A DNA stretch of 64,000 nt, from NCBI GenBank assembly GCA_004194705.1, contig SADC01000133.1:62001-126000 (forward strand). Direction: 5' to 3'. Each line of letters begins with the position of its first letter. Within the stretch, counting starts at the first letter, position 1. Below the pieces are notes generated by a model. That model saw nothing but the letters and a program-made list of their open reading frames with translations, ran no database searches and was not told the DNA's origin. The stretch comes from Ditylenchus dipsaci (taxonomy: Eukaryota; Nematoda; Chromadorea; Rhabditida; Anguinidae). This document shows, piece by piece, positions 10,671 to 22,201 of the stretch. A program made the position numbers and the translations under genes.

Positions 10671-11460
10671 ATTGGGTTGTAACATAAGTTCTGTCGGTTT
10701 TTGTTCATGAAGATGTTGTTTCAATGTAAAATATTTCTACCATACTGTTATATATCATTTTTAGAAAAGAATCTCCTATTTCATCGCTCTATTTCAGATT
10801 TCACAATTTCACAACAAAATGTTGATTTTTAGCCTTCAAGAAATGAGCTTGAAGTTAAAAAAACAATTATCTCCGACATCTTTAGAACTAGTCAAAAGTT
10901 CAGTCAATTTTTAGGCGCTGCAGCAACAACTTAACACCATGTTGTAGCGCAAATTAAGAGCTTCAAATTGCATTTTATAGAATGATTTTTGATAATCTGA
11001 GTATTGAGATTTGACTGTTTTAAAAAAGCAAATTCTTCAAAAAATGACTGAAATCCGGAAAAAGTTAAGAAAAACTTGAATTTCAGTCATTTTTGAAGAA
11101 TTTGCTTTTTTAAAACAGTCATATCTCAATACTCAGATTTTCAAAAATCATTCTGTAAAATGCATTTTGAAGCTCTTAATCCGCGCTACAACATGGTGTT
11201 AAGTTGTCGCTGCAGCAGCTAACAATTGACTGAACTTTTGACTAGTTCTGAAGATGTCGGAGATGATTATTTTTTTAACTTGAAGCTCATTTCTTGAAGG
11301 CTAAAAATCAACATTTTGTTGTGAAATTGTGAAATCTGAAATAGAGTGATGAAATAGGAGATTCTTTTCTACAAAATGACATATAACAGTATGTAGAAAT
11401 ATTTACATTGAAACAAAATCTTCATGAACAAAAACCGACAGAACTTATGTTACAACCAAT
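10671..11460. mobile_element. Large foldback, ~385-bp arms
   Basis: The left arm starts GGGTTGTAACATAAGTTCTG near 10674. The right arm ends with the inverse near 11459. The arms pair almost end to end around a short loop near 11065. Identity looks above 90 percent by eye. No coding content. Confidence 0.88.
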
Positions 11461-12217
11461 ATATAGCCTTTGTTTCGTCTTATCCATAGCATTATTATAC
11501 ATCTTTTGATCCACCTCCTCACATTGCACAAGTCGCATTATCTTGAAACGACTTTATTTTTTATAACAGATAACACCAAACAAACAAAACAACTGAATCA
11601 CACCTTTCAAAAGCAAAGATCGTACATGAATAAGTGAAGAATTCTCGCCGGCTGGAGTCGATTCCTGCTGAAATTTCCAACGATACATTTGAGTTTCTTT
11701 CAAGTTTGCTCACTCGGTGCCGATGATGGCTGTCATCCAAATATAAACTTGACGAGAACAGAAAGACAAGGAAACATCTAAATAGGGATCTATGAAAAAG
11801 TATTGTGAAGCAACTGGCATTTTTCCTCCCCTTTCAACATTTACTTCAATATTTACACATTTACTTCAATATTTACTAGGCAGGACACTATCTTATGAAA
11901 AGTAGTCCTCAGTGAAAATATCTGGTCATAAAATAGTGCTCCTTTTTAAGACGTCTAATTATAAGATAGTAGTGCTCAGTCAAAACAACTTGCTACCTCC
12001 TTGGTCACGCTCCTATTACGCGATTAAGAAAGGCTGTCGTCACACTCCTTGGTCTTAGTCGCAGTCGACTGTTTGAACTTGTTTGTGATCAGAGATGATT
12101 TTTTTAGTATTCTTTTTATGTTTCTCATACTAAGCAATAGCTTAGAATATAGGCTTTTTGAAGAATGCAATAAATGTATATAATACAAAAGTTCAAGCTC
12201 GGTAATTGTCACGCTCA
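11461..12217. other. Mostly gene-free interval
   Basis: A minus-strand frame at about 11640-11760 reads a serine-rich stretch (SKLERNSNVSLEISAGIDSS) that could be an exon but has no partner. 11830-11870 has a short TTTACTTCAATAT duplication. 12024-12218 has a 64-codon frame without recognisable features. Confidence 0.35.
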
Positions 12218-12365
12218 ATGCATACCTCGATAGTGACCAAGCCCATGAAGTGTGACCAGAGCCTTGAAAAAACGGTCGAATTTCTTTAGAGTGGTCACCC
12301 TAAGGTTTTACTATTTAGCAGATGGCCACTATGGCGGTAGCTCACTATGTAGAGACTCGACTGTA
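12218..12365. mobile_element. Degenerate pogo-like MITE
   Basis: ATACCTCGATAGTGACC near the left and CACTATGTAGAGACTCGACTGTA at the right resemble the ends of the CAGTCAAACCTCGATATA family. Internal TGGTCACC/TGGCCACT motifs fit. The left CAGT end is lost. Confidence 0.4.
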
Positions 12366-12380
12366 TTCTCAGTCAGGACA

Positions 12381-12745
12381 CCTGGGGCGACGGTTATTTT
12401 AAAATTTTTAATACTTTTTGCCATCAAAGTACTCTTTATATGAAAAACTTTTTTCTGGGACCATTTAGTAGCTGAAAATTTATGAGAAATATAAATCATA
12501 AAAAACAATTTCAAAAAAATACTTGGTTACCGAGATATGAATTAAAGTTGGACTTCCAACGTTTTGAATGACGACTTTCCAACTGTAGATCATATATCGG
12601 CAACCAAGTATTGTTTTTTAAGTTCTGTTTTCTGATTCAGATTTCTCATAAAATTTCAGCTACTAAATGGTTCCAGAAACAGTTTTCTTTCCTAAAAACG
12701 TACTTTTATCGCAAAAATTTTGAAAAAACAACCGTCGACAACTGG
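12381..12745. mobile_element. Foldback, ~160-bp arms
   Basis: 12385-12560 is repeated in inverse at 12590-12743. Shared blocks include GCGACGGTT, ACCATTTAGTAGCTGAAA and AATACTTGGTT. No coding content. Confidence 0.75.
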
Positions 12746-12765
12746 CCATCTCCACTAAGGGGGAG

Positions 12766-12853
12766 GGGAGCTTAGATCAGAGGGGGCTTTATTTTTCAGA
12801 TGTTGATTATATTGGGGGGGGGGGGGGGAGAGGACTTTTGTTAGAGGAAATAC
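12766..12853. mobile_element. Partial ACCGTATTTCC-family end
   Basis: GGGAGCTTAGATCAGAGGGGGC, a G run, then TTGTTAGAGGAAATAC: one decayed end of the family, without a matching left end. Confidence 0.5.
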
Positions 12854-13095
12854 ATAACCTCATGTCCTCCGATAGAGCCGCACCTTCTGATTAAAAACCG
12901 TATTTGTGAAAATGTGTTTTTGACTCTATCCTTTGCATGATTCCTGGAAAAGTCACTATTTAAATCGCATCAAATAAAATGAGCTGCAATTCGAGTGATA
13001 GCTTGCATCGTCTCGACTTCCAATTGAGAAGGGTCTAGGATGGAAGTACGGCGGACTGTTTTACTTATTTCCGCGGGTGCACTTACTCAATCACA

Positions 13096-13524
13096 TACAG
13101 TCAAACCTCGATATAGTGGCCCCCCCCCTCAAGTTCGTTCCCACCTAGGGTCCGACACTTTTTTTAACCCCATTTTTGAAATAATTTATCGATTCTGTTT
13201 TGAGAGTCTGGTCGCAATATCGTAAGGATTCCGATTTTGCCGATCGTTTTTTAAAAACTAAATAGTTTTTGCATTTAAAAAGCAAAACCTCGATATAGTG
13301 GCCCCCTTAAAAAAAGAGGGCCACTATATCGAGGTTTTGCTTTTTAAATGCAAAAACTATTTAGTTTTTAAAAAACGATCGGCAAAATCGGAATCCTTAC
13401 GATATTTGCGATCAGACTGTCAAAACAGAATCGATAAATTATTTTAAAAATGGGGTTAAAAAAAGTGTCGGACCCTAGGTGGGAACGAACTTGAGGAGGG
13501 CCACTATATCGAGGTTTGACTGTA
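13096..13524. mobile_element. Pogo-like foldback, TA-flanked
   Basis: Ends TACAGTCAAACCTCGATATA and the inverse. The arms 13096-13300 and 13320-13524 pair almost completely, sharing GTGTCGGACCCTAGGTGGG and CGATCGGCAAAATCGG. The inner loop repeats the end motif CCTCGATATAGTGGCC, so it is an end-within-end hairpin. Confidence 0.88.
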
Positions 13525-14639
13525 TTTCATAAATTTTTAAAAATCTAAAAACACCCTTTAGAGTCTGAATTCATAGGGTGTCACATGGAAATGTTTTCAC
13601 ACCAAAAACATGACATTTTAAAAATCAACATTTTTTGGTAAAAACTTTTTCAATTTCTATAATTCTAAGATTATTAAGCTGTGTTCGATAGCTTGTTTGA
13701 AAGCCAAGATCAAGGCTACGCGCTAGCGCAAAAAACATTTCGAAAACTCAGAGAAATCTGTCAGAATTTTATGTTCTAATTCAGACTTTGTATACAGTTT
13801 AATTTAGACAGTTACATCCATTAAAATTTTGCGGCTCACCCTGAGACTGACATAAATTTCCAGAAATCAATTGATTCTATCAAAAAGTCTTTCTGACATA
13901 AATTCAAACTGACAGTAATTTGTCTTGACACGATTTTTTTAAATAAAACTTATATTAGCAAAAACTGTTTCGAAATTAATGATTCTGATGAAAAATAGTA
14001 TTGTCTTGACTTTGGCTAGTTTTTTGGCTGTATTGGGTTTCGATATCAGTTTCGAAATATGCCTAAGCAACTTACCCACTTTAACCATTTCCGGTCTCCA
14101 GAAGCAGTTGGATGGTCTTAAAATAAAATTGACTCAGATTCAAAAACAAATAGTATTATCATACGTAAAATCGGGTGGTGGATTGGGTTTGATAAGACCA
14201 AAACCCGATTTCACCTACTTAACCACAAAACCCGAAATGAGTACCCTGGTCCAGATGGATATCCATTAGGACATGCGAAGATGGTTTGATAATGGTTAAA
14301 TGCCGTTTTGTAGGGTATTTTTTGAGTTTTAGTAAAATCGAGTTTTGGCAAAATCAATTATTTTGCAAAACTCAAAAATAACCACACAAAAAGGCTTTCA
14401 CCACTATCGACCATCTTCAGCATGCCCGAATCAGTCCAGAAAACAGGTTTCGGAACATGAAAAACGAAAAAGTAATCGCAGCAAGTGGACGACAACTTGG
14501 TTTAGTTATTTCAGACTAAAAAATTTGAATGCCCGCAAAATTTTCAATTTTAAAAATTTTCAAATTATTTGGAAAGTGTGGACCAATTCATGTGTGGGTC
14601 AATTCGTGTGCGGACCGATTCTGGATCAATTCGCTTAAC

Positions 14640-15178
14640 GCCTGTAAATGGATATCACCTGATCAGAAGGTACCCATTTCGGGTTTGGGGTCTGGTATGT
14701 GAAATTGGGATTTTGGTCTTATCAAACCTTATTCACGTCACGGTTTTACATTTGATAGCAAGGTTTGGTTTTGATTTAGTTTTTTTTTATTTTCAGGTTA
14801 TTCAGGTGGGTATCCACCTGGACCAGTTGTATGTTCCCGTGATTTTGGGGTTCGGGTTGGAAAAGTGGGATTTTGGTTTTATCAAACCTAATTCCTTACA
14901 CGTTTTACATATGATAGCATGGATTGTTTTTCAAACTATCGAAAAATATTTTTTCAGGTTTTCCAGCTGGATATCCACCTCGTTAGATAGTACCTAACCC
15001 AGGTTTACGGTTTCGGTGGGGAAAATCGTGAATTTGGTCTGAAAAAACCCAAATCCCCTCACAATTTTGCATATGATAGATGGGTTGTTTTTAGTTAAAA
15101 AAAATTTTCATTTTTCAGTCCATCCAGCTGGGTGACCACCTGGTCAGGTGGTACCTACCCTGAATTTTGCGATTCGGT
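14640..15178. repeat. ~155-bp tandem array, left block
   Basis: At least three units begin near 14660, 14815 and 14970. Each has (G)TATCCACCTGG, a TTTGGGGT(T)CGG block, TTTGGT(C/T)TTATCAAACC and CATATGATAG, then a T-rich tract ending in TTTTCAGG. Confidence 0.75.
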
Positions 15179-15182
15179 AAGG

Positions 15183-15493
15183 CTACAATGTGGAAGGGCT
15201 ACAATGGATTGAAAAGCAATGAACTTGCTCTCTCCCATCTGACTGTAAATCACAAGCAAAACTTCGCGGATCCTGTGACTGGAGCTCATACCAATATTGT
15301 AGAGAGGATGTGGCGTTCGTCAAAGAAAAGGAGCAAGGATCAAAGTGGAACAGCTCGACAACATCTGGAAGCATACTTGGTAGAATTTTGGTGGAGAAAT
15401 CGTGTTAAAGACAAGGATCCTTTTGCAGAGTTATTGAATGATATTCGTCGTTTGTATCCGGTAAATGTGCCTCCTGATATTGCTCGCTAATAA
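15183..15493 (+). pseudogene. Merlin / ISXO2-like transposase C-terminal fragment
   Basis: A frame open to a stop near 15490 reads WKGYNGL, then HLTVNHKQNFADPVTGAHTN, IVERMWRSSKK, YLVEFWWRNR, DPFAELLNDIRRLYP. This order is the C-terminal part of the IS1016/Merlin (ISXO2-like) transposase domain, including the TGAHT..(I/V)E.xW motif with the last catalytic glutamate. The earlier catalytic aspartates and the N-terminus are missing. The open frame starting at 15167 begins in the tandem array, so its methionine is not native. The fragment lies inside the array, interrupting it. Confidence 0.85.
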
Positions 15494-16127
15494 GGTACTG
15501 TGATGTAAGGGCATCCAATAAGAATAAAATTAGTGAAAACTCAAATGTTTATGGTCCTCTTTTTGTGTTTCTGACCAAAAATTAGGCTCAGAAAAGGTTG
15601 TAAATAATTTAAAAAAATGGGTCCTGATGACCAACTAGAACCAAATTTCCCATTTTTCTGACAAAAATATAATAAAACTCGAGATTTGTTAACAGTCTAG
15701 CCTCATGTTGCCGAAACCACTCAGACCTTACTAATCTCAGCTTATTGCATCAACGATTAACCGACTTAACTATATAGACTTTTCAGAAGTTTTCCTTTGT
15801 GTAAAGTCAACAGCAGAATAAATGTGGGCAAAAAGACACTTGGGCATCTCAAGCTTGTGCCGTTGCCGTCAGCTCTTTTAACAATTTATTGCTGTTGGTC
15901 AGTGATTTAATTGCCAGGCAAGACAACTAAAATAACTTCTAGGATTTTCCGACTCCTCAGTGTTCTACTTCTATGGGATGCCCAAAGGGAGAAGTCCATG
16001 AAGTACAAGTCCCTCAGGGAAGGGGCAAATGCATTAGGCGATGGTCAATTGACTGGTCTAAGTGTGGCTACCAGCGAGACCAAAGAGAAGGTCATTGTGT
16101 TCGTCATCACCGACAACTCCTTTCCTA
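15494..16127 (+). other. Insert tail after the Merlin fragment, with an unassigned open frame
   Basis: AATAAAA-like signals occur soon after the Merlin stop. A 73-codon frame (15911-16132) has coding-like composition (KSLREGANALGDGQLTGLSV, then TSETKEKVIVFVITDNS) but no recognised domain. The tandem array resumes at about 16128. The whole 15179-16127 block looks like one insertion into the array. Confidence 0.4.
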
Positions 16128-16700
16128 GATAGTACCTAACCCAGGTTTTAGGGTTTCAGTGGGGAAAATCGTGAATTTGGTCTGAACAAACCCAACTCCC
16201 CTCACAATTTTGCATATGATAGGATGGTTTGTTTTTAGTTTGAAAAAATTTTCATTTTTAGGCCATCCAGCTGGGTGACCACCTGGTCAGGTGGTAGCTA
16301 CCCTGGATTTCGGGATTCGTGTGGGTTAAATCGTAATTTTACTCTTAACGAACAGGATTCACCACACGATTTTTCATATGATAGGACGGTTTGTTTTTAT
16401 TTAAAAAAAAAATCATTTTTCAGGCCATACAGGTGGGTATCCACCTGAGCCAGGGCTACCTACTCCTGAACCAAGGTAATCAGCCAAAGTTTCAGAGTTA
16501 GGATGTTTCAAATCGCAATTTCGGCCTTATCAAACCAATTTCCCATAGAATTTATGTAAGAAAAAAGTGTGTTCTAATTTTGGGTAAACTTCGTTTTTGA
16601 TTTTTGATTTCCCAGTCCACCGGGATACATCCTGTCCAGGTAGTACCTACTCGAAGTTTTGGGGTTCAGGTTGCTAAAATCGTAAGTTCGGTACTATCAA
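16128..16700. repeat. ~155-bp tandem array, right block
   Basis: Three to four further CACCTGG units. The first (TAGATAGTACCTAACCCAGG) nearly repeats the unit at 14985. Confidence 0.7.
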
Positions 16701-16898
16701 TCACAATCCCCGATTATGTAGTTAAAAACAAATTGAAAACAATTATTTGCATAAACATTTAACTACTAAACAAATTTATTCAAAAAAATGTTGTCAAGAC
16801 AAATTATGTCAGTTTTAATTTATGTCAAAAAGACTTTTTGATAGAATCAATTGATATCAGAAAAATTTATGTCAGTCTCAGGGTGAGCCAAATTTTGC

Positions 16899-18721
16899 GT
16901 GTCGCATTTATTTATTGTTTTTTTTCATCACGTCTCTCATATTTTTTTATTGAATTCGGTGTAATAAGGATGGACGGCTGAAGCCCCAGATCAAAAGGTT
17001 AGCTTAAAGTGCGAGCATACGCATTTGGGAAGCAACCACTTAATTGGTTAGCGCTGTGCAGCAAGCAGCAAGCAATCTCATGCCGCGAGAGCTAGACCTA
17101 AGACTACGGCAGAATGAGTAGACTCGGTACCGGTCTCACAACCGTTATTTCAACATCCTTGCTTACACCAAAGGATAATGGGTCAAACAAAAGCTTGGAA
17201 TCAGTGCTACATATTGCGGGTCCACCCCGATTGATCCCGCCGATTGATCCCCGTTCAATCAAAAAACAAATTTCCGTCCAATTGAAAAAAACCGATCCCT
17301 GAAAAGACCAAAACTGCGATTTCACCAACCCGAACACCAAAATTCAGGGTAGGTACCTCCTGGCAGGTGTTTATCCACCTGGGTGACTTGAAAAATTTTG
17401 AAAATTTTTAAATCAAAAACGAACCATACTATCGAATGTAAAATCGTGTGGTGAATTAGGTTTGATAAGACCAAAACCCGATTTCACATTTTGACTTTTT
17501 TAGATTTTCTACCTACCAATTATACCTACCAATTTCTACCAATTATGTTGGATAACAAAGAGTCCGAGGAACATTTTGATACCAAAGTTGTAAATAAAAT
17601 ATAAAAAAAATTATAGTAAAAAGGGTATGCATCCAGGGGATTCAAACGTTCGACCTGAGCGAGACTTCCCTCCCGGTTTCAAAAATTTTTATCAACTTTT
17701 TCGTTAGAGGCAGCTCAATTATTATACGATCCGAAAAAATGCTCACCTCCTTTCTAATATTTTACCCCTGTCCAATGATCATCCCTCGGAACGTGGGGTG
17801 GAAAAATAATCCGGGGGGGGGGGGGGTTTAGTGGTCTTCGGTAATTAATAGAGTAACAGTATTTCTTTGACTGTCTATATACTAATGCCATTAGCATAGT
17901 CGGGATCTACATTCAGGGAAAATTTTTTTTAATTAAAAAAAATATTTTGAAATTCTTTATTTCGATAGTTATGGCTCTAAGCCAATTTTTTTTGAGCTTT
18001 ACACGATTTTATAGACCCCGAATCTTTAAAATTTGAGATTTTAGGTCAAAATGTTTTTTTGATGCTCGAAAGTGCATAAGCACTGGATAAAATGGCACTT
18101 TTCAACAAATGTCCTTTATTTTTAAAAATCTGACCTACCTACCCTGCTTTCAATTCGTTATTTTCGACTGGTTTTGATGCCCACCAGATTTTGGTAAGCG
18201 AAAAATAGTTGGTGTTAGACAGTTTTTTGTGAAAAAATACCTAATCTACACGATGCTATTGTGGAATTTGGCAAAGCCTGCTCAATTTTTAAGAACAAGA
18301 GAAAAGTTTCCTCAAAGTCAGCTAAATTTAAAAGAAAAAGTTTATCAAAATTCATTCAATTTTTCAACTTTTATCTCATCTTTTTACGCCAAATATTTTT
18401 CTTTTGATGATTTTTTTAATTCAGTGGCATATTAATTTTATATATTGTAGGTAACTCAGTCAAAAACTTTAAGATGAGTTTTCATCAAAGTATCGAAAAC
18501 CGAAATTTGAAAATTTGAAAAAAATGGTTCAGTTTGGAGAACTATTGTGGAGAAAGCTATTTTTCAGCTATTTTTGCAGAGTTAAAAGACTTGAAAATTA
18601 GAAGTATAAAATACCCCGAATTTTCTTTTACATTTACTGTAAAAATTTGTTGCGATAAAAAATTTTTTACAGTTTCTAGCAAAAACAGAATTTTCGCGCT
18701 GGAGCCGGCGCAGGTCTAATG
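16899..18721. other. Gene-free interval with one CACCTGG unit
   Basis: 17335-17510 holds one unit of the CACCTGG tandem family in inverse. 17620-17660 in inverse resembles a tRNA B box (GTTTGAATCCCC), perhaps a tRNA-derived relic. A G run lies at 17813-17826. The rest is AT-rich without recognisable features. Confidence 0.4.
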
Positions 18722-19112
18722 ATTTCGGTTGCAGTTTACAATCCCCCCCCCCCACAGGGACTGCTCGGATGGAGGAGATAACATCATATTCGTGTTTCTT
18801 GACCCCGATTTCATGAGAAGCCGCGTGTTTTTTAATTTTTCGAAAAAAAATTTTTTTCAATCCACAGGGGGTATCATGTTTTTTAGCCTAAATTTCGAAA
18901 ATTCGAATTGGCGCCTTTTGAATTTTAAAGGATTAAGGCTGTATAGGGAGGGAAGGAATAAAAAAAGGGCCGCTTTTATGGCAGAGCATTATAAATTTGA
19001 ATATCTGTATTCTTCGACTGCCTCACCATGTTTTTCACCTGGGCCGTGCAAAAAGAGACTCTATATGCATTTTTTGATCAAGAGTACTTCTCGGAATCAT
19101 GTCTAAGGTAGT
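18722..19112. mobile_element. Single arm of the CCCCACAGGG foldback family
   Basis: Matches one arm of the foldback at 29635-30495: GGAGGAGATAAC, ATATTCGTGTTTCT, AATTGGCGCCTTTTGAATTT, AAGAGACTCTATATGCAT, CGGAATCATGTCTAAGGTA. The other arm is absent. The 125-codon frame here is the arm, not a gene. Confidence 0.7.
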
Positions 19113-19905
19113 GAGTGCGCGCATCGTTAACCGCATTTCGGCGTACCCTGTTTTTGGTTCCGGTTAATTGGGCCAAAACCGAATTGGATAGATTAACTGA
19201 CCGTGAAAACGACTGTACTTAGGGCTCTATTGACCTTTAGCCTTTAGGGTATCATATGCTATTGTTGAAAAAGTAATTTACACAATTTTTTTTCACAAAA
19301 CCAATATGGATTACTTCATTCCTTTCATGAACTTCCCTTTTATCTAATAACTCCACCTCATAGGGAGTTATTTCTCAGCATAGGGTAAATACAGGGTGTT
19401 TCAAGAAATCCGCAGGATTTTAATGGCTATAACTTGTTTTCTAGACCAAATTTCTAATTTCTGTTTTTGCCAATCGTTTTCTCTCATTTAGTGTATAATG
19501 TCAAAAATACGATTTTTGCTTGGTCCCTCTGTGAAAGATAGCAAAATGATCAGCGTAAAAATGCTACATAACTTGTGCAAAGGCTCACAGGACAACAAGC
19601 AAATATCACAATATTCAAGCCAAAACAATTTGACCTCAAAACCATACGAAAAACCAGGGGCTTTTGGACGAAAATTCAGGTGGTTATGTCTTTGTTTCGT
19701 AATTTCTCAAAATTTTAAGTGAACTCACCGATGCTTTGATAAAGTATATCAGCAAGAGCGACAGAAGGATAAAACTCAGAGTCAGCTTACGATTTCTTTT
19801 AGTTGTTCAATAGTAGTATTTGTACGAAATAAACACTTTTGTGTCGAATACAATGGCATTTGTTTTAGTTATCTTATTACTGTTGTTATTTTTGGTTACA
19901 AAATT

Positions 19906-21342
19906 GAAATCTTTCCGAAAGAACCTTTGTTCTGTGACCATTGTCGGATTCTTGCTAAAAAAAGTGTGCCAAGTAATGTGTTTACATGTAAGCAGGGTGT
20001 GCGCAGGGGGTTCGGCCACCGTTAAAAATCCTACGCAACATTCGCACTTCCCTTAAGCGTGCCATTAATGAAAATTTCCGTCGATTAATAAAGATGCAAA
20101 AGTGCCGTTTGATTTATCTTTGCAGGCCAAGAAGCAAAACTCAGCAAAGAAATCTTGCAGAAAATCAAAAAATAGCTTGGAGTTTATCAACACCAGTTTA
20201 ACCACTTTTATTTGGAGAAACACTACGAAAACCCTCAAAATATAAGATTTTTTAATACAAAAAATTAATATATAAAAGCCTTATAAATTTCAACCATATT
20301 TGCAGATTGCTATTTAAACAACTAGAAGAAGCCCACAGATTAATGAAAAAGGAAATACTGCCTTCGGAAGAACAGTGAGATCATGCATTACCAAATGGAG
20401 GCCAATGGCAGTCCCTCACCCGAACTAGTGCTCCACATTTCAGCCAATTAGTCTATGATGAGGTAATTTTAATATTTTACAAGGTTTTACCATATGAAAA
20501 TACCCGAACTTTTTCATTTTTTCATTTTTCTCAAATAGCTTTTAAACATATCCTAAGAAATCTTCATATGCTAAAAACAATAAAAAAATATGTTTTCTGA
20601 TATTTTCTGAGCTCAAAAACTGACTTTTTCAAAAATAATTTGACCAAAATTTGACTTTTTGTCTTGGGAGATCAAGATAAACCATTTTTATATAAGGGTA
20701 TATTACCCCGATTTGGTCAAAAAGAGTCTCTATATGTATTTTATGATCAGGAGTCTTGCTCAGAATTATGCACCCGAAGGGGGGGGGGGGGTGGGCAAGG
20801 GGATCGGGGGCTTGGAGTTGAGATGCGCACACCCACACACCTTAGACACAAATCATTGATGCATTAAAAAACATGAGTACCAGAGTTTGTTTATGCGGTA
20901 GTCCCCAGTTAAAAAAAACTATGTACAAATACCATCTTTTACCTAAAGGTCAGTAGAGCCGTGTATTGGTTAGATTAACTGACCGTGAAAACGACTATAC
21001 TTAGACCTAATGGGAGGGCGTACACTAATGAGAGTTTAAACTAATAAAATGTTTGACTTTATTTGAAATTATAAAAAAAATGTAGAAATATAATTTTTTA
21101 AAGTAGTTCAAAAAAAAAGATAAGAGTAAATAAAAAGTTTTTGTTCTTGTAGATGCCTTTTTTTTAGAGTTTGACAGATGGGCTGAATCCCATCTTCATT
21201 TCACCAAAGTTCCAGGCACCGCAATTGGAGTTGAAAAAACGGGATCCAAGAAACCAAGTTTGTTTGTTTTCAATAGTTGCAAATATGGTCATGCAGATAT
21301 TATTCATTTGCTAAAAACTTTAGAATTTTATTCGTGATAACT
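19906..21342 (+). pseudogene. Unidentified gene X, left copy (several exon-like blocks)
   Basis: Block 1 (about 19906-20200) reads EIFPKEPLFCDHCRILAKKS, then VPSNVFTCKQGVRRG. The CxxC...C spacing hints at a small zinc-binding motif. After a one-base shift it continues KILRNIRTSLKRAI, NENFRRLIKMQKCRLIYLCR. Block 2 (20306-20462, TTGCAG acceptor, GTAATT donor) reads LLFKQLEEAHRLMKKEILP and, after a shift, GGQWQSLTRTSAPHFSQLVY. Block 3 (21153-21342, TTGTAG acceptor) reads FDRWAESHLHFTKVPGTAIG, then KKPSLFVFNSCKYGHADIIH, to a stop. Frameshifts indicate decay. The family was not recognised and could be a transposase or a cellular gene. The right arm carries blocks 1 and 3. Confidence 0.45.
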
Positions 21343-21466
21343 AAGAATTGTAGATTAAATATTAAAACTCTAAAGATACAGGGTATTGCTCAAAACAAAC
21401 AATTTTCGTTGACTTGTTGTTGCGATCTAACTAAACTGCCCCAAACCATCTTAAATGATCTTCATA

Positions 21467-22201
21467 AGGCACTTATGTACCTGGGGGCCCCTTTTTTGGT
21501 CAACTGTGAATTGTGTTTAAACGTCTTCTAAGTAATTTTTATACGCTAGAAACGATAAAAAAGTTGTTTCCCAACATTTTCCGTACTAAAAAGTCAGGGT
21601 TTCAAAAACATTTTGGTAGCCATAATTTGACCAGTTGCCTTGGTTCCCCAAGCTAGATAAACCAAAAAAGGTACCTGGATATCTTTAAAAATACCAAAAA
21701 AGATAGGATTTGAACATAGTTTTGTTAGCTGGGGCCTACTGCATAAAGAAACTCTGGTATGCATACATTTTTATGCATCCAGAGTTACTCCGAGTGATTG
21801 GTGTCTAAGGTACGTGGGTGTGCGCATCTCAACCCCAAGCAACCAATCTCAACCCCAGGGGCGTAGCGGGGCTTGGTTGGTTAGAGATGCACGCACTCAC
21901 TTACCTTAGACATGATTCCGAGAGAAACTTTCGATCATACATGCATTTAAGACTCTTTTTGCCCAGCTCCAGTGACCAAAACGTGGTAGGATACCTTAAT
22001 ATACAATATTTCACCTTGGGGACCAAGGCAGTTGGTCAATCTTTGGTAGCCAACTTTTTTTGTGAACTTCACTTTTTAGTGCGGAAATTGTTAGGAAACA
22101 ACTTTTTCATCGTTTCTGGCGTATAAAAATTCATTAGGAGACGTTTAAACACTATTTACAGCTAACCAAAAAGGGGTCCCCCACAGGTACATAAGTACCC
22201 T
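21467..22201. mobile_element. Left-arm-only foldback with GGCACTTATGTAC ends
   Basis: Ends AGGCACTTATGTACCTGGGG and the inverse. The arms enclose two palindrome-family halves (21700-22000). It is flanked by direct repeats CTTCATA (21460-21466 and 22202-22208). The paralogous site in the right arm (near 54545-54560) has a single uninterrupted CTTCATA, so the insertion is proven by comparison. Same family as 37617-38352. Confidence 0.88.

Larger units (their letters stand above)
13824..16898. mobile_element. 3.1-kb element with ~105-bp inverted ends enclosing tandem arrays
   Basis: 13824-13935 (GGCTCACCCTGAGACTGACA, then CAATTGATTCTATCAAAAAG and TTTGTCTTGACA) returns in inverse at 16790-16898. 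Between the ends are ~155-bp CACCTGG units and a Merlin fragment. Target duplication is not clear. It may be a non-autonomous DNA transposon that amplified an internal minisatellite. Confidence 0.7.

Noticed and set aside
13979..14269. 96-codon plus-strand frame with a hydrophobic start
   Set aside because: It runs through the first CACCTGG tandem unit. No splice or family support; the apparent signal peptide is AT-rich sequence.
18729..19106. 125-codon frame
   Set aside because: It is an arm of a dispersed foldback family; the related arms at 29635-30495 do not conserve the frame.
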